From NCBI RefSeq assembly GCF_023734775.1, contig NZ_AP025732.1, forward strand, positions 4,036,501 through 4,100,500: 64,000 nt of DNA, written 5' to 3'. A model generated the notes under the pieces. It was not told the origin of the DNA, did no database searches, and was given only the letters and a program-made list of their open reading frames with translations. The position numbers and the translations under genes were made by a program. How positions within the stretch are numbered: position 1 is the first letter of the stretch; every line of letters starts with the position of its first letter. Below are positions 45,289-56,292 of this stretch, one piece after another. This DNA is from Nostoc cf. commune SO-36. GTDB taxonomy: Bacteria > Cyanobacteriota > Cyanobacteriia > Cyanobacteriales > Nostocaceae.

Positions 45289-48200
45289 TCAACGGTCAAC
45301 CTCTAAGGCGAAATTCACCGTATATGGTTCCTCCAGCGATTGCTGATTACTAGCTTTGATCGCATCTAGATAGCGGCGCAAAGATAATAGTTGTTGGGTA
45401 TTGGGACGATAAGTGAGACTCCCTTGTTTTTCAAAAAGAGGTGCCGTAGCGATCGCTTGATAGTCTGGATTGTCTTGTGAACTCTGGGTAAGCCAAGTTG
45501 AATCTGTAACTGAAGGTATCAAACCCGAAGGTAGTTCACCTTCCAAAAAAGCCAGCAGTCGTTGCTGACAAGTGCGAGTATTGATCCCACGACCCTCAAA
45601 TAACTGGGTAATTTCACCAAAAGATACGGATCGGTCTGGTAGCAGTCGCAGCAATTCTGTAAAGAGAAAATAATCAGTATATTGTTGCCTAGGTATATCT
45701 AAAATTTGGGGATGCAGAGGTAGCATCGCCAAACCGTAAGCAACCCGACTGCAATTAGGAGCGCCGTTTTCGCCGAGGTATAAATCTTGAATAATCTTAG
45801 CGCTGGGGAGTTTTTGGCGTAACCAACGGTTCACCGTCCCGACACAAGCCACCCCACCAGTGAGAATAGCTTGATTAATGGCTTCTGTAGGGATACCACG
45901 AGCTACCAATAACTTGTTAAGTTCTCGGTTCAGGCGGCGCACAAAGGGGATAAATACCTGGCTTTCTAAGTCTCGTCGCTGCAAAATCCATCGCTGATCG
46001 GCTAATTCCAGAGTAAAAGAGTCTTGGTGTTGCAAAATCAGCTTTAGTGCTAATGCCGCATCTAATACTGCCTGTCCCAGTAAAGAACTTTCTAGACGCT
46101 GCTGGAGGCGAATACGAGCGGTAATATCTGGTTCTCCGACTCTGGGTAGTTCTAATTCTTCCAACCCTAAACTCTGCCAGTGCATTTGGTCTAAACCGGG
46201 AATTGACGGTTGCCATTGCCAAGGATTGCTGGCGGTAGTTTTGCCGTCGCTTGGTGTTTCTGAGCGTGATTGTCGAGATTTCGGTGGCAATAGCAGATGG
46301 CAAATAATATCTTGTTCAATTCCCTTGCCAGCATAAGCAAAACTGTGGAGCATGAAATCATTGTATGTCAATTGCGTCAAGCTTTCTGGTACATTCACCA
46401 ACAACATTTCTGTGGCAGTTGTCCCAATGTTAATTACAAGGGTGTTGCCAACAATGGGATGTTCGCTGGTTTTTGCTGGATAAGAACCTTGAGCATCGCT
46501 TAATTTTACTTGCTCACCGTTAGCAGCATCGAGTTCTGGGAGTAGACTAGCGATCGCTTCTTCGACAAAAAAGACTTGCTGCGGATGTTGGATCAGCTTG
46601 CTAGTGAGTAAAGCTTCCCGCACGTTAAAGCGGTATTGTTCCGACCAGTTAGATGGACAGGTGCAAATTACACCAGCAATATTATTGATAATTTGGGGAA
46701 AATTTTGTTCGCTGATGCCAACAGCAGCAGCCATTAAACTGGGGGTGGTAGAAGTTTTTTCGGATTTGAGGGTTAATAGTAGCTTAGAGAGCGATCGCAC
46801 TACCCAAATCAAAGGCCCTGCCGAAAATTCATTAATTGCAAAACAGGTTCCCATTTCTGTCGTTCACTCTTGTAGGGAATGGCTACTTGTAAATAAGGCT
46901 TCAGCTGCGCCGAGTAGAGATTATTTATCGTCGGATCTGCCGTTGATCTCGGTGTTGCAGGAGTGGTAGCCGAGCGATCGCTACCTTTATCTTGAGCAAC
47001 AGCCGCAGGTGCTGTTTGCTCATGTGCTTCGATACTTTCATTTTCACCGTGGGGTATAGAAGCTGTAGGTAGATAAACCTCTGTTGGTAAACGAAATGAT
47101 TGCTGGAAGGAACTTGTTTCCGGTGGATTTTCTGCTGACCAGTAGATAGGATGTACAACAAAAGTCGAGCGATTTAATAATGCGGCAGAAATTCCTGTTG
47201 TACCTAAATCAATTCCTAAATACCAAACTGATTCTTTAAAATCGGACGAAACTTCTGGATTATTTATGGAGTGAGAAATTGAAGGCAAAGAACTGTCTTG
47301 AAGCGGAGTTGTGACTTCCTCTTCTTTGTCAGTTTCTACCTGGGGAGCTTCTAAACTAACGAAAGCAGCAGCTGAGGTATCTTCTATTAATTGGAGACTT
47401 TCAGAGGAAGTTGTGGGGATTGTGTCTTGAGTTTTATCAATTAGTCCCGCGAAAATATCCAAGTTGGTAGCTGGTTGCGACTCAGAATTTAGCTGCTGAT
47501 CAAAATTAGCCAAATCGCGATCTAATTGCTGCAACTGTTCTTCATCTAGGGAAATATCAGGTACTACTGGAGACTGGTTTGACTCAACAGAAAGCAAGTT
47601 TTCTTCTGGTGAAGCAGCAATGTAGCTATCTGAAGAAAGTTCTTGCTGATCATTGTTAATTAATACTTCCGATGTAGCGATTTCGGTAGGCTTCTCTACA
47701 AGACCCTGCGTGTAGCTTGCTTCCTCATAGGGGTATGCCAACGCAATTGCTGCTACTTCTGGAGTAACTTGTGCTGGACTTGTGACATCCTCCGCAAAAG
47801 ATGATATATCCAGCCCTTGCTCATCACTACCTGTATCAGGCAATAAGTCAGTTAGGTTATTAATTGTATCAACATTAGGTGGCTGAGTGTCGGCTTCTAC
47901 CGGGAAACTCTCTGTTTGTGGAGTAGAAAGGCTAAGAGGTGAGTCTAAGTCAGTATCCTCTGCAAAAAAGAGTTCTTCCTGTGGCTCTAATGAATCCGTG
48001 GTTTCTCCTAAAGTCTCTTGGGTTGATAAACTTGTATCTGGTGCTGCGATCGCAGAATCGACCGTTGGGGTAACAGGTGGGGCTTCAGCGATGTTTAACG
48101 GTGATGAAGAAACTGTGGATAAGTCATTTGTGGCAACATCGAGATTTGGATTATTAACATCACCAGCACCAAACAAACTGGCGTAAAGTTGGTCTACTTC

Positions 48201-49304
48201 ATCACCAATTAAGGCAGAAATATCTTCCGGTAATTCGGTCAAGGTTTCAGAAGATTCAGACGAGTCTAAACCAAGCTGCAACATTGCTGCATCTAAATCC
48301 TCTGTGAGGGTAGTCTCCTGTTGCTCAAAATTAATAGTGAGTGGAGATGAAATTTCTGGCTGTATAATCTCCAAAGGTTGGGGTGCAACTTCAACAGCAA
48401 TCTCGGCTGTTTCAGGCGATGATGCTAGTGTTTCAGATTCTATCCCCAAGAAAGATGGCTGGGAACTAGGGGGTTCTTGCTGCAAATACTGGGTGAAATT
48501 GTTCACAAAGCTGGTCATCAGCTGTTCACCTTGCATCCCCTGGCTATGCATTCTTGCCAGTGCTTGCGACAAGGATTCGTAATAAGTATTAATATTGCGC
48601 TGTAGTGCGTCAAATACTACATTTACCGTGCCATCTAGTGATAATAGGCGTTGATCCAACTCCCTGGCCAACTGTGTTAACTGCTCTAGACGCTCTGGGG
48701 ATTCTAACAAAGGTTGAGTTGCAGATGCCTGATTAATTCCTCCTGAAGAACTAGAGGTATTTTCTCCCGTCTGTCCGATCAATGGCGTTAAAGTTGGTAC
48801 TAGGCGACTCATGAGTACCTGTAAAAACTCGGTAATCATTTGCTCCTGGTTTGTCAACTGCTGCGCTAAGGAGTAGTTTTGCAAACGCTTTTGTTCTAGC
48901 TGGCGAATTTCCTGTATGAGAGTGGTTCGCTCTTGCAAGAGCAATTCTAATTCCGATCGCAACGGCTGAATCAATCTCGAAAATTCATTTTTTAATTCTC
49001 CTGTACTAACAGTACTCTCTTCCTGGGTGGGTTCTAGCGGCAGTAGTGGATACTGGTTATTGCCGCGATCAATAAATTTTGTTAACAAAGGCGAACGCGG
49101 TTCTTCAAAAGACTGATTTGGGATGCCGCTTTCTAATGCTTCTTTTTCTTGTAATTTCACTAAGAAGCCGCGAATTCGTTCTAAAACTTCTTTAGGCTCT
49201 TGCGCCTGACCAGACAGAAATCTAGACAGGCGCTTGCCACCGCTAGCAAGTAAGTTGTCAATGTCTGCGATCAGCTTGGAAATTTCGTCTGTACTAAAAG
49301 TCAC
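45289..49304 (-). pseudogene. Giant Hsp70/actin-fold ATPase with long acidic N-terminal region, one frameshift
   Basis: GTG start (MTFSTDEISKLIADIDNLLA). Residues about 1-240 are helical and coiled-coil (LQERTTLIQEIRQLEQKRLQ), about 240-670 acidic, Ser/Thr/Glu/Pro-rich and probably disordered. An Hsp70-like ATPase region then follows: phosphate 1 VWYLGIDLGTTGISAALLNR, phosphate 2 TLVINIGTTATEMLLVNVP, and adenosine-side AILTGGVACVGTVNRWLRQKLP. Just before the second half the frame breaks near 46836-46840; one added A gives LQINEFSAGPLIWVVRSL. The intact product would be about 1338 aa, twice a normal Hsp70, and there is no typical substrate-binding domain. Function unknown. Confidence 0.82.
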
Positions 49305-49788
49305 TTTTATTACCTTATCTAAAAATTTATGCCAATTAATGTGACAATTACTTTACAATCACCGTCTCCCTAAGGGGAAGCAAGCTACGCGCCGCGTCGA
49401 CCAGAGGAGAGGTTTTGAGTAGTAAAAGCCAAGTTTGGACTTGTGACTGTCATTATGTTATGGATTACTGAGAGCCGTGGCAATCTTCAGTCAGCATTTG
49501 TGTGAAAAGCTTATTTTTGCAGGTTATCAAGAAAGGTAGCGAACCCAGAAGCAAGCTAGGCATAACAACTCTTAGAAATGCTATGCCGAATGTCTCTCGT
49601 AGAGAAGACTTTACGCTGCGCTATCTGCCTTTCTTGGTAAAAATTGTTTAGAAAGACCTTCTGGTCGCTTTCTTATGTAGCATAGTTTAGTGTTCTCTTT
49701 GAAAGGGAGCTGTGCTTTGATAGCTTAGGCTAAAAATGGCGCCCTTGTTTGTTGTGTGTATATAGCAGCTTGAATTAAAGATGTCGTA
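49305..49788. other. Divergent region with several dispersed palindromic repeats
   Basis: 484 bp between the Hsp70-like and Crp-type genes. Repeat-like blocks around 49372-49405 (GAAGCAAGCTACGCGCCGCGTCGACC) and 49550-49640 (GAAGCAAGCTAGGC..TCTCTCGTAGAGAAGACTTTACGCTGCGC). No gene. Confidence 0.5.
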
Positions 49789-50490
49789 ATGGAAGACAGA
49801 TATAGCTTGCAAGCACAGGCTAATCCCTGGATGATCACCTCCGCTCCCTTTTTTCAAGGGTTGCCAGAAACTGCTGTAGAATTAGCCCTTGTCCATCTTG
49901 TTACCCGTACCCACCCAGCCAATCAGGTAATTCTACTGGAAAATGACTGGGGCGGTTCTGTGTACTTTATTATGGATGGATGGGTAAAAATTCGTACCTA
50001 TAATCTGGAAGGAAAAGAGGTAACGCTGAATATTCTTGGCAAAGGGGAATTGTTTGGTGAAATGGCCGCGCTAGATGAAGTACCTAGATCCACAGATGTG
50101 ATTACCTTGGCCCCAACAATAATTGGGAGTATGCCTGCTCAAGATTTTGTCAAGCTACTTCAGGTAGAACCCTTGGCAGGAGTTCGATTAGCGCAACTAA
50201 TGGCACGACGTTTGCGGCAAGTAAATCGCCGATTGCGGTTGCGGGAATCTGATAGCCAGTCAAGAGTAGCAGATACTTTGCTATTTTTGGCAGAAGGACA
50301 AGGAAAAAAAGGGCAGACAGGAACTGAAATCCCTAATTTACCTCATCGTGAATTAAGCAGTTTGAGCGGACTGGCGCGGGAAACGGTGACACGAGTATTG
50401 ACAAGGCTAGAAAAAAAAGGCTTGATTAAACGGGATCAAGACACTATTTGTGTTCCCGATTTGTCAGCCTTAGAAAGAATGATCGTTTAA
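49789..50490 (+). CDS. Crp/Fnr-family transcription regulator (SYCRP1-like)
   Basis: 233 residues. A cyclic-nucleotide-binding beta-roll (about 20-140) with phosphate-binding cassette GELFGEMAALDEVPRSTDV is followed by a dimer helix and a winged helix (about 165-225) whose recognition helix is SSLSGLARETVTRVLTRLEKKGLI. The Gly-Glu and Arg-Ser-Thr residues in the cassette fit cAMP binding and set it apart from NtcA. cAMP regulators in cyanobacteria act in motility and carbon responses, so that role is plausible here. No partner gene adjacent. Confidence 0.9.
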   Translation: MEDRYSLQAQANPWMITSAPFFQGLPETAVELALVHLVTRTHPANQVILLENDWGGSVYFIMDGWVKIRTYNLEGKEVTLNILGKGELFGEMAALDEVPRSTDVITLAPTIIGSMPAQDFVKLLQVEPLAGVRLAQLMARRLRQVNRRLRLRESDSQSRVADTLLFLAEGQGKKGQTGTEIPNLPHRELSSLSGLARETVTRVLTRLEKKGLIKRDQDTICVPDLSALERMIV

Positions 50491-50714
50491 CAGATCGCGG
50501 CCTTTGCTTCCCCAACTTCTCTACGAAAGGCTACGTAAAAAGCTAAGAAAAGTTGGTGAGGAATGAGCGCTTCGGAACTGAGTACTGGGTACTGGGTACT
50601 GGGGAAGAAATTCTTTTAAGATTTGGTTGGGGTATAAATTCCCATCCAGATTTTGCCAATGTCCAGTAAAATCAGCCCCCAATCTCGAATTCCCAGTTTA
50701 AGAACTTATCAGAT

Positions 50715-51456
50715 ATGAGTATTTTAGATTCTCTGCCAGATGAGCCGGAGGAAGATCCATCCCCTGAGTCTCCAATTCCTCAGAATCATTGGTTAGACAA
50801 AGAACAGCAATTAATGCCTCCTCAACTCAAGGCTGATGCGCCCTTGAGAATGGTGGAAACGGCATTTTTAGCAAGTACCGCTAGCTTAATTTGGTTTATT
50901 AATTTTTACTTTCCTTTGGGCCCAGTTTTACGGATATTTTTTCCAGTGCCGATCGCTCTAGTTTATCTGCGTTGGGGCAAACGTGCGGCGTGGATGGCAG
51001 CACTTACTTGCGGGTTGCTGCTGACTGTATTGATGGGGCCAGCCCGTAGTTTACTGTTTGTCATGCCCTACGGGTTCATGGGCGTGCTTTTGGGAGCAAC
51101 ATGGTATCGCCGTCGTGTTCCCTGGATTGTTTCTATCAGCTTGGGTACGTTGTTGGGTACTTTGGGAGTATTTTTTAGGCTGTGGCTGTTGTCTGTTTTG
51201 TCAGGTGAAGACTTGTGGATTTATGTAATTACCCAGGTGACTGAGTTCATTGAGTGGGCATTTTTGAAGTTGAGTTTGTTGACGACTCCCAGTGTTTTTT
51301 TTGATTCAAGTGGGAGCGATCGCTTTAATTTTACTCAACAATTTTATCTACCTTTTTGTGGTACACCTGGCAGCGTGGTTCCTTTTTGAACGTCTCGGCA
51401 ACCCCATTCCCCGTCCCCCACGCTGGGTACAAGTCCTGATGGATTATGACGGATAG
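50715..51456 (+). pseudogene. DUF2232 membrane protein, one frameshift near the C-terminus
   Basis: Membrane protein of about 246 aa with several helices (AFLASTASLIWFINFYFPLGPVLRIFF.., AAWMAALTCGLLLTVLMGP.., WIVSISLGTLLGTLGVFFRLW). The frame fails in a run of eight T (51295-51302); with seven T it reads SVFLIQVGAIALILLNNFIYLFVVHLAAWFLFERLGNPIPRPPRWVQVLMDYDG, a well-formed last helix and tail to 51456. Function unknown; DUF2232 members are sometimes linked to transporter or cell-envelope functions, not proven. Confidence 0.82.
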
Positions 51457-51533
51457 TTATTTGTCATTTGTCATTTGTCATTTGTTATTTGTCATTGGTT
51501 AAATGATAAGTCCTAACTAATCCCCAATGCCCC

Positions 51534-52740
51534 ATGCCCAATGCCCAAATTCGTATTTATACCCAAAAAGAACAAGGTGAAGAATGGCTGCGACGCTATC
51601 GTGGTTGTCTACCTGTATTTGCCTGTGTTTTAGGATTTACTGAAACTGGTTTAATTCCAGGGATTTCCGCAGCTGGACGCACTCCAGAGGATCGGAAATA
51701 TACTGCTTGTGCCGATGCCGAGTTTTTGTATTATGGCGCAAAACATAAAGCTCAATATCCCCTACCGCCATTAGCGGCTGGCGCTTCACCTGTGCTGATT
51801 TCTCGTGCTGTCTTTGAGTCATTAAAGATACCAGTTCATTTGTTTAATGCTGGTTTACCGCAGCCTCCTGCTGTACCAGTAGTTGATTTAGGTGGCGCTC
51901 CAGCTAAGTGTTTAAGTGGAGGTGCTGCTATGGAAATCGCAACGGTACAGCACTTGCTTGAACAAGGGCTACTTTGGGGAGAACGCCTTGCTGCCAATAT
52001 CCAACAGGGGTATCTGATTATCGGTGAGTGCGTCGTTGGAGGTACTACAACTGCCCTGGCAATCTTAACTGGTTTAGGTATAGAAGCTGCCGGAAAAGTT
52101 AACAGTAGTCACCCTGTTTGTAACCATGAGCAAAAGTGGGCACTAGTCCAAACTGGGTTGGAGAAGATGAGGGGGGGCAGGGGGCAGGGGGCCAGGGGGA
52201 GCAGGGGGAGCAGGGGAAGAAAATTTTACGTCCTCGTCATCCTCCTCATCTTCCTCAGTTAACCCTTTACAACTTGTTGCTGCTGTGGGTGATCCCATGC
52301 AAGTAGTGGTAGCTGGAATGGCGATCGCTGCTAGCCGTAGTTGTGGTGTAATGCTTGCTGGTGGGACGCAAATGCTGGCGGTTTATGCGCTAATGAGTGC
52401 GATCGCCCAAGCTTACGCCTTATCATGGCAACCAGAAGAAGTAGTTGTAGGCACAACCCGTTGGGTGGCAGAAGACCCTACTGGCGCTACAGTTGACTTA
52501 GCCCTCAATTTAGGAAAAGGCAGCTTAACTCATAGTGGAAGAATCCCTCCTCTATTAGCAACTCATCTAAGTTTTGCTGATTCTCGTTATCCCCAACTGA
52601 GAGCTTATGAGCAAGGTTTTGTGAAAGAGGGTATTGGTGCTGGAGCCGCTTGCATAGCCGCCCATCTTAGCCAAGATTGGCAGCAACACCAACTTTTGGC
52701 AGCTATTGAAGCCCAACTAGAAAGCCTAATACCAATTTAA
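51534..52740 (+). pseudogene. cobT: CobT-type nicotinate-nucleotide--dimethylbenzimidazole phosphoribosyltransferase, with a G-rich insertion
   Basis: Lower-ligand enzyme of cobamide (B12-type) synthesis, archaeal/cyanobacterial type. First half: VFACVLGFTETGLIPGISAAGRTPEDRKYTACADAEFL, GLPQPPAVPVVDLGGAPAKCLSGGAAM, GYLIIGECVVGGTTTALAIL, KWALVQTGLEKM. Second half: NPLQLVAAVGDPMQVVVAGMAIAASRSCGVMLAGGTQM and VGTTRWVAEDPTG. Between them (about 52170-52262) is a G-rich repeat (GGGGGAGCAGGGG) that ends in a serine run in the correct frame (ENFTSSSSSSSSSVNPLQ). Net offset is one base, so a wrong homopolymer G count would explain the break. The insertion itself seems real. Confidence 0.82.
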
Positions 52741-53199
52741 ATCAATTCGCAATTCGCAATTCGCAATTCGCAATTACGTGTTGTAACGGGGATTTAGACC
52801 CCGCCACAACACTTGCGGCTTGATAAAAGCCGGGGATTTAAATCCCTGCACTTTGTTAAATAAAGAATGCGACAAATAGACCATTTGTAGAGACGCGATT
52901 CATCGCGTCTTTACCCAAAGATGTGTTGCAATCATTAATTGAATTGGTATAAGTACAGCATTCAAATAGGTTCATCACAAGTCGATGCAATCAAGTTGCA
53001 GGTCGATGCAATCAAGTTGTAGGTCGATGCAATCAAGTTGCAAGTCAAAAGGCTTGTGTGTACACCGTAGCTTTTTAGGAGAGAAGCCAAGGTTTATTGG
53101 ATGCAAACGAGAACCGCTATAAACATAGTATTTTAAAATCAAATTCTTATTATTTCGTTACAATCTGCTTATGCGTTAGGCATTCAAGAGTTATCAGCC
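52741..53199. repeat. Intergenic region with tandem repeats
   Basis: Contains AATTCGC repeated about five times (52744-52776); a GGGGATTTAGACCCC hairpin (52786-52812); and three 21-nt units GTCGATGCAATCAAGTTGCAG (about 52980-53045), a third 21-nt array in the window with a different core. No gene; precedes the metallophosphoesterase. Confidence 0.7.
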
Positions 53200-54770
53200 A
53201 TGAAATTGATTTCCGAACCACCGATTCCTGTAAAAATTCAAAAGATGAAGGAACGGGTGCGGTGGATGCATCCAAGTTTTGTGCAACGGGGAATTGACCA
53301 AACCAGTATAGTTATTGACGATGGCAAGCAGGATAGTCCAGAGTTTTCCTTCATGGTTATTGGTGATTCTGGCACTAAATCCCATTCTCGCCACCACCCC
53401 CAACGAAAAGTTGCCGAATTGATGCTTCCTCACCGCGACGATTGCAGTTTTGTGTTGCACACGGCCGATGTGATTTATGTGGTGGGTTCGCAAGAGTATT
53501 ATTCAACAAACTTTATTGAGCCTTATCGGGAATTTCTTGTCGGTGGCGATAACCCGAAAAGCATTCCTTATGACCGCATGGTGTTTAATCTGCCGTTTTT
53601 GCCAGTACTTGGTAATCATGATTATTACGATGTGCCATTGATGTACCGTTTATTTACTGGAACAACATCGTCACTACGTCGCCTGTTCCGCTACAAAGAT
53701 ATTGAGATTGGCTGGCATGGATCATACCAAGGTAATGCTTACGCACGGGCATTTATGGACTATACAGGGGCGATCGCTTCCCACAAGAGTTAGAACGTCA
53801 TTTAGATCGGCACTATACTGCTAAGACCGACACAGGGCGCTGTTTGCGTTATGAACCTGGACAGTTTACCCGCTTACCCAATCGCTATTACACCTTTCGT
53901 TACGGCGGGATAGATTTTTTCGCACTGGATTCTAATACCTTTAATACACCGTCACCCTTGCCTGAAACTCAAGAGGGGGAAATTTACCGCCAGGAATTGC
54001 AAAAGCGTCGCCATGAAATCGATCGAGAAGAATTGCAGATTTTGAAAATATGCGATGGACTCAACCCAGATAAACCCACCGAAGCGGAACAACTCGATGA
54101 ACTTAGCGCCAAATTAGACCAAATAAATGAGATCAAAATCGACATTGAGAAACAACTAGCATCTCAGAAAATGCCTGCGATCGACTTTGAACAACTTGAA
54201 TGGTTGCGAAGCAGACTAATTGAATCTTGGAACACCTCAGAAGTGCGCGGACGCGTAATCTTTTTCCACCATCCCCCCTACGTCACAGAAGCTACCAAAT
54301 GGAATCAGGCACAAACCTTGGCGGTTCGCCACCGCTTGCGCTGGGTGTTTGAACGAGTGGCAGAAACTCTTGGTTCTCTAATTAAAGAACGTCCCATAGT
54401 TGATTTGATTTTAAATGGTCACGCTCACTGTTTGGAGCATCTTTGCACAACTGATACCGGATTTGCTGACTCTCACATTAACTGCATTATCTCTGGTGGT
54501 AGTGGTCATCGTCCCCGTTATCAAAGGCGAGAGGGGACTGAATTGATGGAAACTTTTGCAGAAATTGCAGGTAAAACCACTCGAAAAGTTGCGGATTCAA
54601 CGCTTTTTGTGGGGCGTCATGACTACAATTCCCAAAACCGACTACCTTACTCATGCGTGCGGATTGATGTTCTTGATGGTTGTCCGCCCAAGTTTATTAT
54701 CAGACCACTAATTACTGAACGGGTTGAAGAAGAGTGGCATAATAGCGAACTTGAATCTTTTGTAATTTAA
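53200..54770 (+). pseudogene. Calcineurin-like metallophosphoesterase, one frameshift
   Basis: Two frames make one protein of about 523 aa. N-terminal metal motif SFMVIGDSGTKSHSRHH, TADVIYVVGSQEYY, PVLGNHDYYDVPL; C-terminal YYTFRYGGIDFFALDSNTFN, VIFFHHPPYV and the closing LILNGHAHCLEHL. A coiled Glu/Lys-rich insert sits between (QELQKRRHEIDREELQIL). One missing base near 53758-53764 gives FMDLYRGDRFPQELERHLDRHYTAKTDTGRC, joining the halves. Metal ligands D/H..N-H..H..HxH are complete. Its substrate is unknown; possibly a phosphodiesterase or protein phosphatase. Confidence 0.85.
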
Positions 54771-54817
54771 ACGCGAATATATCCTAGTCTGGAATAGAGT
54801 TTTGATAATTTCAAATT

Positions 54818-55577
54818 ATGGCAGGACACAGTAAATGGGCAAATATTAAGCGCCAAAAAGCCGTAGTAGATGCAAAAAAGGGAAAAACCTTTACTCAGTT
54901 ATCCAGGGCGATTATCGTTGCTGCTAGAAGCGGAGTACCAGATCCGGCGCTGAATTTTCAACTTCGCACGGCAATTGACAAGGCAAAGGCTGCGAGTATC
55001 CCCAATGATAATATTGAACGAGCGATCGCTAAAGGTGCAGGTACTTTTGGCGGTGATAATGCTACCTTTGAAGCGATTCGCTACGAAGGTTACGGCCCCG
55101 GTGGTGTAGCGATTTTAATTGAAGCCCTCACAGATAATCGCAATCGCACGGCTGCTGACTTGCGTGTAGCTTTTAGCAAGAATGGTGGCAATCTTGGCGA
55201 AGTAGGTTGCGTTAGTTGGATGTTTTGACCAAAAAGGCGTTTGTGTAGTGCAGGATGTGGTTAACGAAGAACAGCTTTTAGAAGCATCCCTCGAAGGCGA
55301 TGCCCAGTCTTATGAGATGACTGAAGATGAGATGGCTGAGGTATTTACTGACATTGGCAATTTAGAAACCCTTAGCCAGACACTCAAAGAGCAAGGTATT
55401 AAGGTAATTGATGCCGAATTGCGCTGGATTCCCAGTAATAGTGTAGAAGTTACCGAACCGGATCAGGCGCGATCGCTTTTCAAGCTAATTGATACTCTAG
55501 AAAGTTTGGATGATGTACAAAACGTCACAGCTAACTTTGAAATATCAGAAGAATTGATGACTTTGAGTATTTCTTAA
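54818..55577 (+). pseudogene. yebC: YebC/PmpR (TACO1) family protein, one frameshift
   Basis: Ribosome-associated or DNA-binding YebC family, which helps translate difficult proline stretches or acts as regulator in bacteria. [25 protein letters not shown] to [18 protein letters not shown], then a TTTT run (55223-55226) ends the frame; with TTT it reads [46 protein letters not shown]. Full length is 252 aa, normal for the family. Strict conservation on both sides of the break argues for a sequence error. Confidence 0.93.
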
Positions 55578-55921
55578 TCAAAATTAACGCAGGTATCATA
55601 GCCAAATATAGCGATTTTCATTTGAATGAGGCACAGGGTAGGTTAGCACTAAAACTTTTCAAAAATCCTCTAGGTTCTATCTCAATACGGTTCAGTTAAG
55701 GCTAAAACTCTGTTATCAAATTCAACTTTTTAACGAACCGCCAAGGCGCAGAGGACGCAGAGAGAAGAATGAGAAGGAAAAAATTGCTTAACTAACTGTA
55801 TTGGGTTCTATCTGTATTTTATAGATATAAAATTAGACATGAAAGATTCATATCAATTACAAACTGATGACATATAGCTATTGGATAGTTAGATTGTTGA
55901 TTACCTGATGAGGATTTCTAA
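55578..55921. other. Intergenic region
   Basis: Includes GAACCGCCAAGGCGCAGAGGACGCAGAGAGAAG (about 55736-55768), half of the repeat at 28985-29137. The GAGG 5-7 nt before the GTG at 55922 is its ribosome-binding site. Confidence 0.5.
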
Positions 55922-56122
55922 GTGAATAAATTCGCTAAAGCTTTACTTTTGGCTTTGATTTTTGCTGCACCTCTAAGCGCTTTTGCATCTGAAGCTCAAG
56001 CTAAAACTGTCTATACTCATAACGTCGTAAAAAGTGCTAAAGTTCATCAGAATAAACATTATAAACATCACAAAAATCACAAGCATCATGCTAAAAATGT
56101 AGCTGTTAAAGCTCATAAATAG
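55922..56122 (+). CDS. Small secreted His/Lys-rich protein, 66 aa
   Basis: GTG start with GAGG upstream. Signal peptide MNKFAKALLLALIFAAPLSAFA (cleavage likely after SAFA or EAQA), then a mature region of about 45 residues dominated by His and Lys (YKHHKNHKHHAKN). Such sequences bind metal ions or polyanions in the periplasm or sheath. I know no named family. Confidence 0.65.
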   Translation: MNKFAKALLLALIFAAPLSAFASEAQAKTVYTHNVVKSAKVHQNKHYKHHKNHKHHAKNVAVKAHK

Positions 56123-56292
56123 TTACTATTACTTGCAAAAGTTCTTAGTAACTCTCTAATCAAGTTGAGGATTTGGAGAGAAGTCCGAACGCCGGCTTCC
56201 AGCGTTCAGACTTCGACAATTTGGAATTAGAGCGTATTTCTACACAGGAGCAAGCTAGACGTAGCGTCTCATAGAGAAGCGATAATTAGATA

